Assembly: GCA_019911805.1 (NCBI GenBank)
Contig: JAIOJV010000004.1
Location: 1-62,210, forward strand
Reading direction: 5' to 3'
Length of the DNA stretch: 62,210 bases
From: Gammaproteobacteria bacterium
GTDB lineage: Bacteria; Pseudomonadota; Gammaproteobacteria; Thiohalobacterales; Thiohalobacteraceae
In this document: piece after piece, positions 18,386-26,262 of the stretch
Layout of the letters: each line of letters begins with the position of its first letter
Position numbering within the stretch: position 1 is the first letter of the stretch
Made by a program: the position numbers and the translations under genes
Notes under the pieces: generated by a model
Told to the model about the DNA's origin: nothing
What the model saw: the letters and a program-made list of their open reading frames with translations, nothing else
The model's database searches: none

Positions 18386-18691
18386 TCAGTCAGCACCGGG
18401 ATCGGCCGCGAGGGGCCTGCCGGTCTGCGCATCGAAGCGCAGCGTGCGCACCGTGCCGTCGTTGCCGATCCATTCGATCTCGTAGACATAACCATCCGCA
18501 CCCTTCTCCAGCTCGGTTTCGAGCAGGCACCCCGGATAGCGTGCGCGCACCGCTTCCAGGATCTGTGTCAAGGGGACGATCGCGCCCGCCTGGCGCAGCG
18601 CCCGGACGCGGTCGTGATCGGCATGCGCGAGCGCCGTACACGACAATGCGAGCACGGCGGCCGTAACGATCATCCCCATCCGGCGCCTCAT
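18386..18691 (-). CDS. PepSY-domain periplasmic protein
   Basis: A 101-residue exported protein: signal peptide MGMIVTAAVLALSCTALAHA, then a single PepSY-like domain (AIVPLTQILEAVRARYPGCL, YVYEIEWIGNDGTVRTLRFD) ending QTGRPLAADPGAD. Small PepSY proteins are thought to inhibit proteases or bind partners in the periplasm and are often near two-component or metal genes. No two-component pair is adjacent here. A Cys in the middle (YPGCL) is unpaired. Confidence 0.82.
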   Translation of the reverse strand: MRRRMGMIVTAAVLALSCTALAHADHDRVRALRQAGAIVPLTQILEAVRARYPGCLLETELEKGADGYVYEIEWIGNDGTVRTLRFDAQTGRPLAADPGAD

Positions 18692-18703
18692 GACGTCATC
18701 CTT

Positions 18704-18850
18704 TCAATGGCCGAGGAGATAGCGGTTCACCACCCAGTACTTGACCGCTGCCAACAACCCCGTAAAAACCACGATCAGCGTCACTACGAACAGGGTGCGC
18801 CGCACGCGCCACTTCGCAGTCGTGGACCGTAATCGATCACTACCCACCAT
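18704..18850 (-). CDS. Small single-TM protein
   Basis: A putative 48-residue protein starting MVGSDRLRSTTAKWRVRRTL, with one strong transmembrane segment (LFVVTLIVVFTGLLAAVKYWVV) and a short tail NRYLLGH. The arginine-rich N-terminus suggests it stays cytoplasmic. It overlaps the 3' end of the DUF6316-like gene by 11 nt; an ATG at 18859 is an alternative start with GGAG closer. I do not recognise it. Gene status rests on coupling and the clear membrane segment. Confidence 0.45.
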   Translation of the reverse strand: MVGSDRLRSTTAKWRVRRTLFVVTLIVVFTGLLAAVKYWVVNRYLLGH

Positions 18851-19058
18851 CCAGCCCATCCGCTCCGTCTTCGTTCCTCGGGCGAGACAATGCCTCCCGT
18901 CGGTCAAGGAAGTCCGCGAGCGCCTGCTCGGCCAGGCTCCGTGTGAGATACGGCCCGTGCGACGACCCTTCACGGACTTCGAAATACCAGCCGCCGGCTG
19001 CGCCGGCGGGAACGTCGACATGAAACACGCGCTGGTCGCGGAACCGTGCTCGGCTCAT
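18840..19058 (-). CDS. DUF6316-like small protein
   Basis: A 72-residue soluble protein from the ATG at 19058, which has GGGGAGGT upstream. The body reads FRDQRVFHVDVPAGAAGGWY, then FEVREGSSHGPYLTRSLAEQ and ALADFLDRREAL, the pattern WYFxxREG...GPY...A...L..FL that I associate with DUF6316. Function unknown. It sits in the accessory part of the metal block between DUF302 and PepSY genes; no metal ligands stand out. Confidence 0.65.
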   Translation of the reverse strand: MSRARFRDQRVFHVDVPAGAAGGWYFEVREGSSHGPYLTRSLAEQALADFLDRREALSRPRNEDGADGLDGG

Positions 19059-19190
19059 GGTCTTACCTCCCCATCTATGCGGGTCCGCGCCCGGCGCTGT
19101 GCCCTTGCACCGGTCTCGCAGTCCGGGGTACTCCACCTGTGCGACCTATGGATGACGGATAGCGGCACGAACATACCCCGGCAGATCACC

Positions 19191-19595
19191 TCAACGCGCA
19201 TCCGCCGTTGCCGCTAGCACCTTGTCCAGTCGCTGCCGTACGTCTTGGGCCAGCGCGTGCACCGCGGGGTTGTCCACCAGATCGAGCACGGCCGCCGGAT
19301 CCATACACTCCACGTGCACGGTGCCGTTGTCTTCCTGCCTGACCACCACGTTGCACGGCAACAGCAGTCCGATCGACGGCTCGGCGGTGAGCGCCTGGTG
19401 CGCCAGCGGTGGATTGCAGGCGCCGAGGATGCGGTAGGGCGGCATGTCCTCGCCGAGTTTCTGTTTCAGGGTTGCCTGCACGTCGATGTCGGTGAGCACG
19501 CCGAAACCTTCTTTTTTGAGTGCATCGGTGACGACATCGATCGCATGCTCGAAGTCCATGGGTACCGTTTTGCCAAAGCCATATTTCCTTGTCAT
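19191..19595 (-). CDS. DUF302-domain protein
   Basis: A 134-residue cytoplasmic protein from the ATG at 19595, preceded by GAGGCATTACCC. It spans one DUF302 domain: YGFGKTVPMDFEHAIDVVTD, ALKKEGFGVLTDIDVQATLK, the YRILGACNPPLAHQAL segment with its conserved Cys, and LLLPCNVVVRQ. DUF302 proteins are common near sulfur-oxidation and metal genes; biochemical role unknown. The two family cysteines (GAC and LPC) are both present. Confidence 0.88.
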   Translation of the reverse strand: MTRKYGFGKTVPMDFEHAIDVVTDALKKEGFGVLTDIDVQATLKQKLGEDMPPYRILGACNPPLAHQALTAEPSIGLLLPCNVVVRQEDNGTVHVECMDPAAVLDLVDNPAVHALAQDVRQRLDKVLAATADAR

Positions 19596-19684
19596 GGGTA
19601 ATGCCTCGCTATATTGCGTTACGTTTAACGTGTGTCTCTGTCCGCTGTCTGTGACCCTGGGTTCAGCGGCTCGACCAGGTGCCC

Positions 19685-20146
19685 TCAACGCGCGTCACCC
19701 GCCGTATGATGAATTACGCGCACGGTGCTTCCCGGCAACGGCCGTTCCGGCAGGCTCATCCGGAATGTCAGTCAACGGCTGCCTCCGGCGGCGATTTGCA
19801 CGGGCTGCAGTGCGCTATTCGCAATAGCGATTCGCTGACCGTCGCGACTGATCACCTCGAGATCCACGTGCCCAGGTTGGTCGGCGGGCCATTCCTTATG
19901 GCGGATGACCTCGCCGGTCGCCCATGTTTCCCAGGTATTTGCCCGCACGTCGGCCCACCACACCCGACCGGCTTGCGATGAGACCTTCTCGATTGTGACC
20001 GTTTGTTCGTCTGTCAGGCTGGTGGGGCCGCCTACGCACCCGACAGTCCCCACCAACACCACAACCCACAGGGCATCACGCAGCCATGGCGACGCAGTGC
20101 GATCGACGGCGCACGACCCAAAGGGATGATGGGTGTCTGCCTTCAC
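19685..20146 (-). pseudogene. Metal-operon lipoprotein, local family copy 3, in-frame stop
   Basis: The likely start is a GTG at 20146, 4 nt after the P-II gene stop. A signal segment ALWVVVLVGTVGC with lipobox leads to VTIEKVSSQAG, PADQPGHVDLEVISRDGQRI and a TGA at 19772-19774 (124 residues). The same frame stays open for 28 further codons and encodes LTFRMSLPERPLPGSTVRVI then HH, the C-terminal signature of the other two copies. So a nonsense mutation has removed a conserved end. A shortened protein may still be made. Confidence 0.65.
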
Positions 20147-20150
20147 GGCC

Positions 20151-20471
20151 TCAGTGACCCCCGATCGGCAACGCCGCCTGGATCTCGCTGATGTAGATCC
20201 AGCCCGCCTCGGGCTGGCCGGTACGCCCCTCCTCCTGAATGATCCGCACCGCCTCGGCGGTGCGGTTCTCATCCTCACAGACCAGCTCCAGCTTCACCTC
20301 GGTGATCACCTTGTCGCCGAGCTCCAGCGAATACTCCTGCTCCTGCGCATCGAGAGCCTTGAGCATGCCCTTGACGTCGATTACCGACAGATTGCGATAA
20401 CCCGCCCCATTTAGGGCACGCACCACGTCGGCGACACGGTTACGATGAATAAATGCCTTGATCTCTTTCAC
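20151..20471 (-). CDS. P-II family protein, metal-efflux-linked (PII-NG type)
   Basis: A 106-residue P-II-fold protein starting at GTG 20471: MKEIKAFIHRNRVADVVRAL, SVIDVKGMLKALD, a short T-loop without the uridylylated Tyr of GlnB, TEVKLELVCEDENRTAEAVR, and EEGRTGQPEAGWIYISEI resembling the GxxGdGxixv C-loop. A P-II subgroup called PII-NG is known to be linked to CusA/CzcA-type efflux genes, matching this location. It probably senses a nucleotide or metal and modulates efflux. The start of a second, broken copy lies at 21453. Confidence 0.87.
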   Translation of the reverse strand: MKEIKAFIHRNRVADVVRALNGAGYRNLSVIDVKGMLKALDAQEQEYSLELGDKVITEVKLELVCEDENRTAEAVRIIQEEGRTGQPEAGWIYISEIQAALPIGGH

Positions 20472-20492
20472 GACTTGATCTCCAAGTTAACG

Positions 20493-21233
20493 TTATGCGT
20501 CTCCCAGTCCAGCGGAAACAAAGGTAAACAGCACGAAGCCCCCGACCATGGCGAGCACGGAGCTTTGCACATCGTCCGCGCTTTCGTGCGCCTCGCCGAT
20601 CATGTCTTCCACTGCGGCGACAGTCAGCAGACCGGCGACGAACACCAGTCCGCCCATTTGGATGGCTTCGCTCTGGTTGCGCAGCAGATAGTAGGCACCC
20701 ACCGCCGCCGCCAGCACGGGTAGGACGAACGACGCCGACAGCAGAACCCGCCGAATGCGAGGCACATCTTTGTCGCGCATATTCGCGACCACCGCGAACC
20801 CCTCAGGCACATCGGCAAGCAGTTGCCCCACCGCAAGAATTAACGCGAGGCCCGTACCGACGCTGGCACCGACCCCGATCATCAGACCATCGCTGAACAG
20901 ATCCACCACAACGGCAACATAGATCATCCACATGCGAGTCCGATCTGCGTTGCCAGAACCGGATGCCTGTATGCGCTCCACCAGCCGCTGGACACCTAGA
21001 TAAGCACTACCGCCGATTCCGAACAAAATGCCGACCATCCAACTCGAAGTGTTTTGCAGCGCCCGCGGCAGCAACTCAACCGCGACGATGGCCAATACGA
21101 TACCTGCGGCGGCGTGCAGGGCACGATTCAGGTTGATCTTGGATGGTCGCCGAAATTCTGCCAGCATGCCGCCCGCAAAGTTGCCCAATGCGGGCAGCAG
21201 GGCGAAGCCGATCACGGTCAGGAGCTCGTTCAA
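20493..21233 (-). CDS. ZIP-family metal permease
   Basis: A 246-residue membrane protein of the ZIP superfamily with about eight hydrophobic segments: LLTVIGFALLPALGNFAGGM at the N-terminus, HAAAGIVLAIVAVELLPRAL with TM-embedded His and Glu, and VVVDLFSDGLMIGVGASVGT. It has LADVPEGFAVVANMRD in the family's metal-site TM (HNxPEG in classical members; here DVPEG). Start codon is TTG at 21233, overlapping the TGA of the chimeric remnant, with AAGGAA upstream. ZIPs import divalent metals; in this cluster it may balance efflux. The Asp in place of His could alter specificity. Confidence 0.82.
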   Translation of the reverse strand: MNELLTVIGFALLPALGNFAGGMLAEFRRPSKINLNRALHAAAGIVLAIVAVELLPRALQNTSSWMVGILFGIGGSAYLGVQRLVERIQASGSGNADRTRMWMIYVAVVVDLFSDGLMIGVGASVGTGLALILAVGQLLADVPEGFAVVANMRDKDVPRIRRVLLSASFVLPVLAAAVGAYYLLRNQSEAIQMGGLVFVAGLLTVAAVEDMIGEAHESADDVQSSVLAMVGGFVLFTFVSAGLGDA

Positions 21234-21453
21234 CGGTTGCGTTCCTTACGGGTGTCCATCCACTTGCAGATCACCGGCTGCAGTCTAAGCTCAGCACACT
21301 TGCGCACCGCTTCGCCGATACTCATGCCCTTTTCGCGCTGCTCGCTCATGCCCTTGGCGTCGATACCGACAGATTGCAATAACCCGCCTCTCCCAGCGCC
21401 CGCACCAAATTGGCGACTCGATTGTGATGGATGAATGCCTTGATCTCTTTCAT
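21230..21453 (-). pseudogene. Chimeric remnant: P-II N-terminus joined to RND pump C-terminal pieces
   Basis: From ATG 21453 the frame reads MKEIKAFIHHNRVANLVRAL then GEAGYCNLSV, nearly identical to the P-II protein at 20151-20471. A one-base shift gives IDAKG, and the same shifted frame runs on as SEQREKGMSIGEAVRKCAEL and RLQPVICKWMDTRKERNR. That matches the last part of the CzcA pump (NEQREKGLTVGDAVRKGCEL, RLRPVM, then VIYEWMETRRER) with the roughly 50 intervening residues missing. Its TGA overlaps the TTG of the ZIP gene. Best explained as a deletion scar between duplicated efflux modules. Confidence 0.85.
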
Positions 21454-21459
21454 GCTTGC

Positions 21460-21936
21460 TTATCCTCTTGGTTGCGCTTCGCGATGGTTTGTTGGCTCAT
21501 GTATGGGCGCATTATGATGAAGTACACGCAACGTGCTCCCCGGCGGCGGTTCCACCTCCAGCTTCACGTGGAAGACGGTGATGCGTGACTTGATGCTTCT
21601 CCGCCGGTAATCAAGGCTCGCCTCCCACAGCGCAGTGCCATCCCGGTCGATGAGGCTCACATCGATATGACCCGGGATCGGCCCACGCCCAGGCCATCGA
21701 CGACTGAATTCGCCGCGGATCTCCATGTCGGGACCCCGTTGTTCCACCGTCACCCGCCGGACCGTCGCCAAGGGCGACGGGCCGGATTCCACTGTCACCG
21801 TCCGGTCGTGGACCAGATCCCTCCCCTGCGTGGCACAGCCGTTCACCAAAACGGCCGCGATCAGGATCATCAGGAAGCCATGCATAGGTCGAATGGCGTT
21901 CGCAGCAGACAACCCTTTGGGAATGGCATGGTTCAT
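21460..21936 (-). CDS. Metal-operon lipoprotein, local family copy 2
   Basis: A lipoprotein of about 158 residues. Two ATGs are close: 21942 overlaps the czcA-like stop (ATGA), 21936 has better spacing from GGAGG and is used here. Signal segment GFLMILIAAVLVNGC contains the lipobox. The mature protein has RGEFSRRWPGRGPIPGH, DYRRRSIKSRITVFHVKL and GSTLRVLHH, the same blocks as copy 1 (5812-6270) and copy 3. No named family recognised. Coupled to the pump gene, so likely a periplasmic accessory of the exporter. Confidence 0.85.
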   Translation of the reverse strand: MNHAIPKGLSAANAIRPMHGFLMILIAAVLVNGCATQGRDLVHDRTVTVESGPSPLATVRRVTVEQRGPDMEIRGEFSRRWPGRGPIPGHIDVSLIDRDGTALWEASLDYRRRSIKSRITVFHVKLEVEPPPGSTLRVLHHNAPIHEPTNHREAQPRG

Positions 21937-21938
21937 GG

Positions 21939-24900
21939 TCATTGCCCTCCGGTTCTCTCCCGGCGTGTCTCCATCCACTCATAGATGACCGGCAGCAATA
22001 CCAGGGTGAGCAGCGTCGAAGTGATCAATCCACCGACCACCACCGACGCCAATGGCCGTTGGGTTTCGGCACCGACCCCGGACGATAGCAGCATGGGAAT
22101 CAGACCCAGAATGGCGACGCTGGCGGTCATCATCACCGGCCGCAGCCGCAGTTCGCAGCCCTTGCGCACCGCGTCGCCGACCGTGAGCCCCTTCTCGCGC
22201 TGCTCGTTGATGAAACTCACCAGCACGATACCGTTCAACATGGCGACACCAAATACCGCGATGAAACCGATGGCCGAGGGCACCGACAGGTACTGGCCGC
22301 TGATGAACAGGGCCACCAGGCCACCGATCGTCGCGAAGGGCACGTTGGCGATGATCAGCGTGGCGTACTTGATGGAGTTGAACGCCGTATACAAGAGCAC
22401 GAAGATGAAGAAGATGGTCAAGGGCACGATGATCGACAGCCGCTTGAGCGCACGTTGCTGATTTTCGAACGCCCCGCCCCACTCGATCCAGTAGCCGGGT
22501 GGCAGTTGCACCTGCTCGGCGATGGCCTCGTTGGCGCCCTGGACGAAGCCGTCCACATCGCGACCGCGCACGTCCATCTGGATCACGGCGTAACGCTGCA
22601 GCTGCTCGCGGCGCACGAAGGAGTAGCCCTCCGCCGTGGTCACCTCTGCCACCTTGCCGAGCGGCACGATGGCGCCGCTGGCCGTGCGCAGCGGGATGTC
22701 GCGGATGGCCTGCACCGAGGCCTTGGAGGCATCCTGGATGCGCGCCGTGATGTCGAAACGCTTCACCCCGTCGATCAGGGTGGAGACCGGCTGGTTGCCG
22801 ATACCCGTTCTCACCACGGTCAGTACGTCGTCGGCATTGAGTCCGTAACGGGCCAGCGCCTCGCGGTCGACCTGGATACGGATCTGCGGTTTGCCGATAT
22901 TGGCCTCCAGTGACAGATCGGCGACGCCGGGCACCTGCGCTAGCGCGTTCTTGATCTGCGCACTCAGCCGGTCGAGTTCACCCAGGTCCTCGCCATACAG
23001 CTTGGCGGCCAGGGTGGCGCGTACGCCGGAGATCAGTTCCTCGACGCGCATCTGGATCGGCTGGGTGAAGGCGATCACCGCCGTGGGCACGGTCTGCTCC
23101 AGTTCCTCACGCATGGCCTCGGCCAGTTCCTCGACCGAACGCTCGCGCTGGTCCTTGGGCTTGAGACCGGTGTAGATCTCCATGTAGTTGACGTCCGCGG
23201 TCTCACCCTTTTCGGCGCGGCCGATCATGGCAATGGTGGTCTCCACCTCCGGGAACTCGCCCAACGCCGTCTCGATCTTCTTGGAGATCTCGATGGACTG
23301 GTCCAGCGACGTGGACGGAATGGAGGTCACCCGCCACATGATGGAACCCTCCTGCAACTGCGGCATGAATTCCTTGCCCAGCAGCGGGAACAGCGCCAGG
23401 CTGCCGACCAACAGTACGATTGCCGAGATCACCACTGTCTTTTTGTTGGCCAGCGACCAGGCGAGCAGCGGCAGGTAACCGCGCTTGATCCAGCGCACCA
23501 GCAGGGTGTCCCGTTCCTCCTTGGGCTTGAGGATGAGCGCCGCCAGTACCGGAATCAGCGTCAGGGTCAGCAGCAGTGAACCCGCCATGGCGAAGCTGAT
23601 GTTGAAGGCCATGGGCTTGAACAGCTTGCCTTCCAGCCCCTGCAGGCTGAACAGCGGCAGGAACACCACGATGATGATGAGGATGGCGAAGGCAATGGGG
23701 TTGGCCACCTCACGCGCGGCGGTCAGCACCGCCGCGGTGCGGTTGACCGGCTCGCCCTTCTCGCGCCACTCGGCCATGATGCGGAAGGCGTTCTCGGTCA
23801 TCACCACCGCACCGTCCACCATCATGCCGATGCCGATGGCGAGCCCCGCCAGCGACATCAGGTTGGCCGACAAGCCGGCCTCGCCCATGAAGATGAAGGC
23901 GATGAGCATGGCCATGGGCAGGGCCGCGATCACCACCAACGCCGAGCGCAGCTCGCCGAGGAACAGGAACAGCACGATGGCCACCAGGATGGAACCCTCG
24001 ATCAGCGCGTTGGTGGCCGTGGCGACGGCCTCCTCCACCAGCTCGGTGCGTTCGTATACCGGCTTGATGGCCACCCCCTCGGGCAACGCCGATGCGGCGA
24101 TGCCCACCTTCTGCTTCACGGCGTCGACCACATCGGCCGCATTGGTGCCGATGCGCGACAGCGCCATGCCCAGCACCACTTCCTTGCCATCGCGGGTCAC
24201 GGCGCCGAAGCGCAGGCTGGGTGCCTGCTCGATGGTCGCCACGTCGCGCAGGTACACCGGCGTACCGTCGACCGCCTTGAGCATGATGTTGCCGATGTCG
24301 CGCTCACCGGACACCAGCCCGAGTCCGCGCACCAGGTACTGCTCGGGCCCCAGGTTGACGTACTGACCGCCTACCTGGCGGTTGTTGGCCTCGATGACGG
24401 CCATCACATCCTTGTAGCCGAGGCCGTACTTGATCAGGCGCAGCGGGTCGATCACCACCTGGTACTGGCGCTCCTGGCCGCCCCAGGACATGACATCGTC
24501 GACGCCGGGCGCGGTGCGCACGATCAGGCGTACGGTCCAGTCCTGAATGGTGCGCAGATCCATGTCGGTGAGACCGCCCTGCAGTTTCTCGTCGGCCCGC
24601 TCCACGGTGTACCAGAACACCTGGCCGAGACCGGACGAATTCGGCCCCATCTCCGGTGTGCCGTAACCTTCGGGAATACGATCCCCCACCTCCTGCAACC
24701 GCTCCATCACCAGCCGGCGGGCGAAGTAGATGTCCATGTCGTCTTCGAAATAGATCGACACGTAGGACAGGCCGAACAGGCTCACGGAACGAATCTCCGT
24801 CACCCCGGGCAGACCGGCCATGCCGGACTCCACCGGGAAGGTCAGCAGTTGCTCCACATCCTCCGCCGCCAGGCCCGGGGACTCGGTATAGATATTCACC

Positions 24901-25037
24901 TGGACCGGCGTGACATCGGGAAAGGCATCGATGGGCACAGTAGTCACCGCCCGCCAGCCGAGAAAACCGATCACCAGGAAGGCGATGATCACCAGAAATT
25001 TATAGCGTAAAGACGCTTCGACAAGTGCATTCAACAT
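21939..25037 (-). CDS. HME-RND heavy-metal efflux pump, CzcA family (second copy)
   Basis: Proton-driven inner-membrane exporter, 1032 residues. N-terminus: TTVPIDAFPDVTPVQVNIYT. Middle: ANLMSLAGLAIGIGMMVDGA then VVMTENAF (TM4 with the acidic residue), VVFLPLFSLQGLEGKLFKPM, and RAEKGETADVNYMEIYTGLK. C-terminal TMs end VIYEWMETRRERTGGQ. The MMVDGAVVM motif resembles divalent-cation (Co/Zn/Cd) pumps, but the substrate is inferred. It is one of two HME pumps in the window and only moderately similar to the one at 6605-9697. The adaptor and channel genes lie upstream. Confidence 0.93.
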   Translation of the reverse strand: MLNALVEASLRYKFLVIIAFLVIGFLGWRAVTTVPIDAFPDVTPVQVNIYTESPGLAAEDVEQLLTFPVESGMAGLPGVTEIRSVSLFGLSYVSIYFEDDMDIYFARRLVMERLQEVGDRIPEGYGTPEMGPNSSGLGQVFWYTVERADEKLQGGLTDMDLRTIQDWTVRLIVRTAPGVDDVMSWGGQERQYQVVIDPLRLIKYGLGYKDVMAVIEANNRQVGGQYVNLGPEQYLVRGLGLVSGERDIGNIMLKAVDGTPVYLRDVATIEQAPSLRFGAVTRDGKEVVLGMALSRIGTNAADVVDAVKQKVGIAASALPEGVAIKPVYERTELVEEAVATATNALIEGSILVAIVLFLFLGELRSALVVIAALPMAMLIAFIFMGEAGLSANLMSLAGLAIGIGMMVDGAVVMTENAFRIMAEWREKGEPVNRTAAVLTAAREVANPIAFAILIIIVVFLPLFSLQGLEGKLFKPMAFNISFAMAGSLLLTLTLIPVLAALILKPKEERDTLLVRWIKRGYLPLLAWSLANKKTVVISAIVLLVGSLALFPLLGKEFMPQLQEGSIMWRVTSIPSTSLDQSIEISKKIETALGEFPEVETTIAMIGRAEKGETADVNYMEIYTGLKPKDQRERSVEELAEAMREELEQTVPTAVIAFTQPIQMRVEELISGVRATLAAKLYGEDLGELDRLSAQIKNALAQVPGVADLSLEANIGKPQIRIQVDREALARYGLNADDVLTVVRTGIGNQPVSTLIDGVKRFDITARIQDASKASVQAIRDIPLRTASGAIVPLGKVAEVTTAEGYSFVRREQLQRYAVIQMDVRGRDVDGFVQGANEAIAEQVQLPPGYWIEWGGAFENQQRALKRLSIIVPLTIFFIFVLLYTAFNSIKYATLIIANVPFATIGGLVALFISGQYLSVPSAIGFIAVFGVAMLNGIVLVSFINEQREKGLTVGDAVRKGCELRLRPVMMTASVAILGLIPMLLSSGVGAETQRPLASVVVGGLITSTLLTLVLLPVIYEWMETRRERTGGQ

Positions 25038-25049
25038 GGTCTGCGTCTC

Positions 25050-26222
25050 CTAGTGGCCGTGGCCTTCGCCCATCTGTGATTTGAGGGCCAGCGACTTGAG
25101 CAGGAAGGCGCCTTGCGTGACGATCTCATCACCGTCGGCAAGTCCTGCCCTGATCTCGGTCCAGCCGCCGCGGGTGACACCGGTCTCCACCGGCTGCGGA
25201 TGCAGCTCGTCCCCCTCCAGCTTGAATACCGTGGGCGCACCCTGCATCAGCAGTACCGCAGCCTCGGGCACGGCGAGTCGCACCGCGGTCGTCGCGGTCT
25301 CCAGCGCCACGTCGACGTATTCGCCGGGGTGCAGCTCATCGTCCCGGTTAGCCACCTCGATGCGTACGCCCTGGGTGCGGGTGTTTTCATCGAGGCGGTG
25401 GTGCAGCTGCACCACCTTGCCGTCGAGCCAGTGCTCGCCGTCGCGACTCACGCGAGCGGAGGTGCCGACGGTCACGCCGCCGGCCTGCTCCGGGCGCAGC
25501 TGCGCCTCCACCCACAGCGAGGACTCGTCGCTCACCTCGAACAGCACACGCCCCGGCTCGACCACCTCGCCAATCACGAAGTCGTCACGGACTACGGTGC
25601 CGGCCTGCGGACTCAACAGGTCGAACGCGCCGGTGGCGCGGGCGGCATCGCCGTCAGCCAGCAGCCGCGCGATCTGTGCCTCGGTCATGCCATAGGCCTG
25701 CACCGTGGCGTAGGCCTGCTGGCGCGCCACCTGGGCGGCGACATAGCGCTTGTCGGAAACCACCTTGCGGCCGAGTTCATGCACCCGGCTCCATTCACGG
25801 TCGGTCTCAATGAGGGCGCCCTGGGCTTCGGCCATCGCCACACTGGAGAGTGTAACCAGTGGTTGGCCGTCCGTGACCGTGTCACCCAGACGCGCATGGC
25901 GACCCACAAGCTGTGCAGCAATGCGCGGCGTCACCTGGGCCGAGGCATAGGCATTCATGCGCACCTCACCCGGTGCCGTGACCGCCTCGGCGAGCGCGCG
26001 CGGCGCGACCCGTGCGGTGCGGATGCCCTGCGCCTCGCGCTCGGCCGCCGTCATCTTCAAAGCGCCCTCCTCTTCGTGGCCACCTTCCTCGGCGGGCGTG
26101 ACCGACGTGGCACCCGCGGTGTTTTCATCGTGGCCCTGTTCGGCCAATACAGCGTGGACCGGCAAAACCGGGCCCACGAGCGCGAGGCATAACAACAATG
26201 CCCGTGTTACAGATGTCTTCAT
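25050..26222 (-). CDS. RND periplasmic adaptor, CzcB type
   Basis: A 390-residue membrane-fusion protein from the ATG at 26222, with GGAGATTC upstream; the longer open frame overlaps czcC and is not used. Signal peptide: TRALLLCLALVGPVLPVHA. An acidic/His spacer (EQGHDENTAG, EEGGHEEEGALK) typical of CzcB precedes the barrel and lipoyl halves (RIAAQLVGRHARLGDTVTDG; FDLLSPQAGTVVRDDFVIGE). The C-terminus MGEGHGH is His-tipped. The gene lies 41 nt after the channel gene and 13 nt before the pump gene. Confidence 0.92.
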   Translation of the reverse strand: MKTSVTRALLLCLALVGPVLPVHAVLAEQGHDENTAGATSVTPAEEGGHEEEGALKMTAAEREAQGIRTARVAPRALAEAVTAPGEVRMNAYASAQVTPRIAAQLVGRHARLGDTVTDGQPLVTLSSVAMAEAQGALIETDREWSRVHELGRKVVSDKRYVAAQVARQQAYATVQAYGMTEAQIARLLADGDAARATGAFDLLSPQAGTVVRDDFVIGEVVEPGRVLFEVSDESSLWVEAQLRPEQAGGVTVGTSARVSRDGEHWLDGKVVQLHHRLDENTRTQGVRIEVANRDDELHPGEYVDVALETATTAVRLAVPEAAVLLMQGAPTVFKLEGDELHPQPVETGVTRGGWTEIRAGLADGDEIVTQGAFLLKSLALKSQMGEGHGH

Positions 26223-26262
26223 GATTTGAATCTCCGGAAATCGTGTTTGGTAAGCACCAGGG

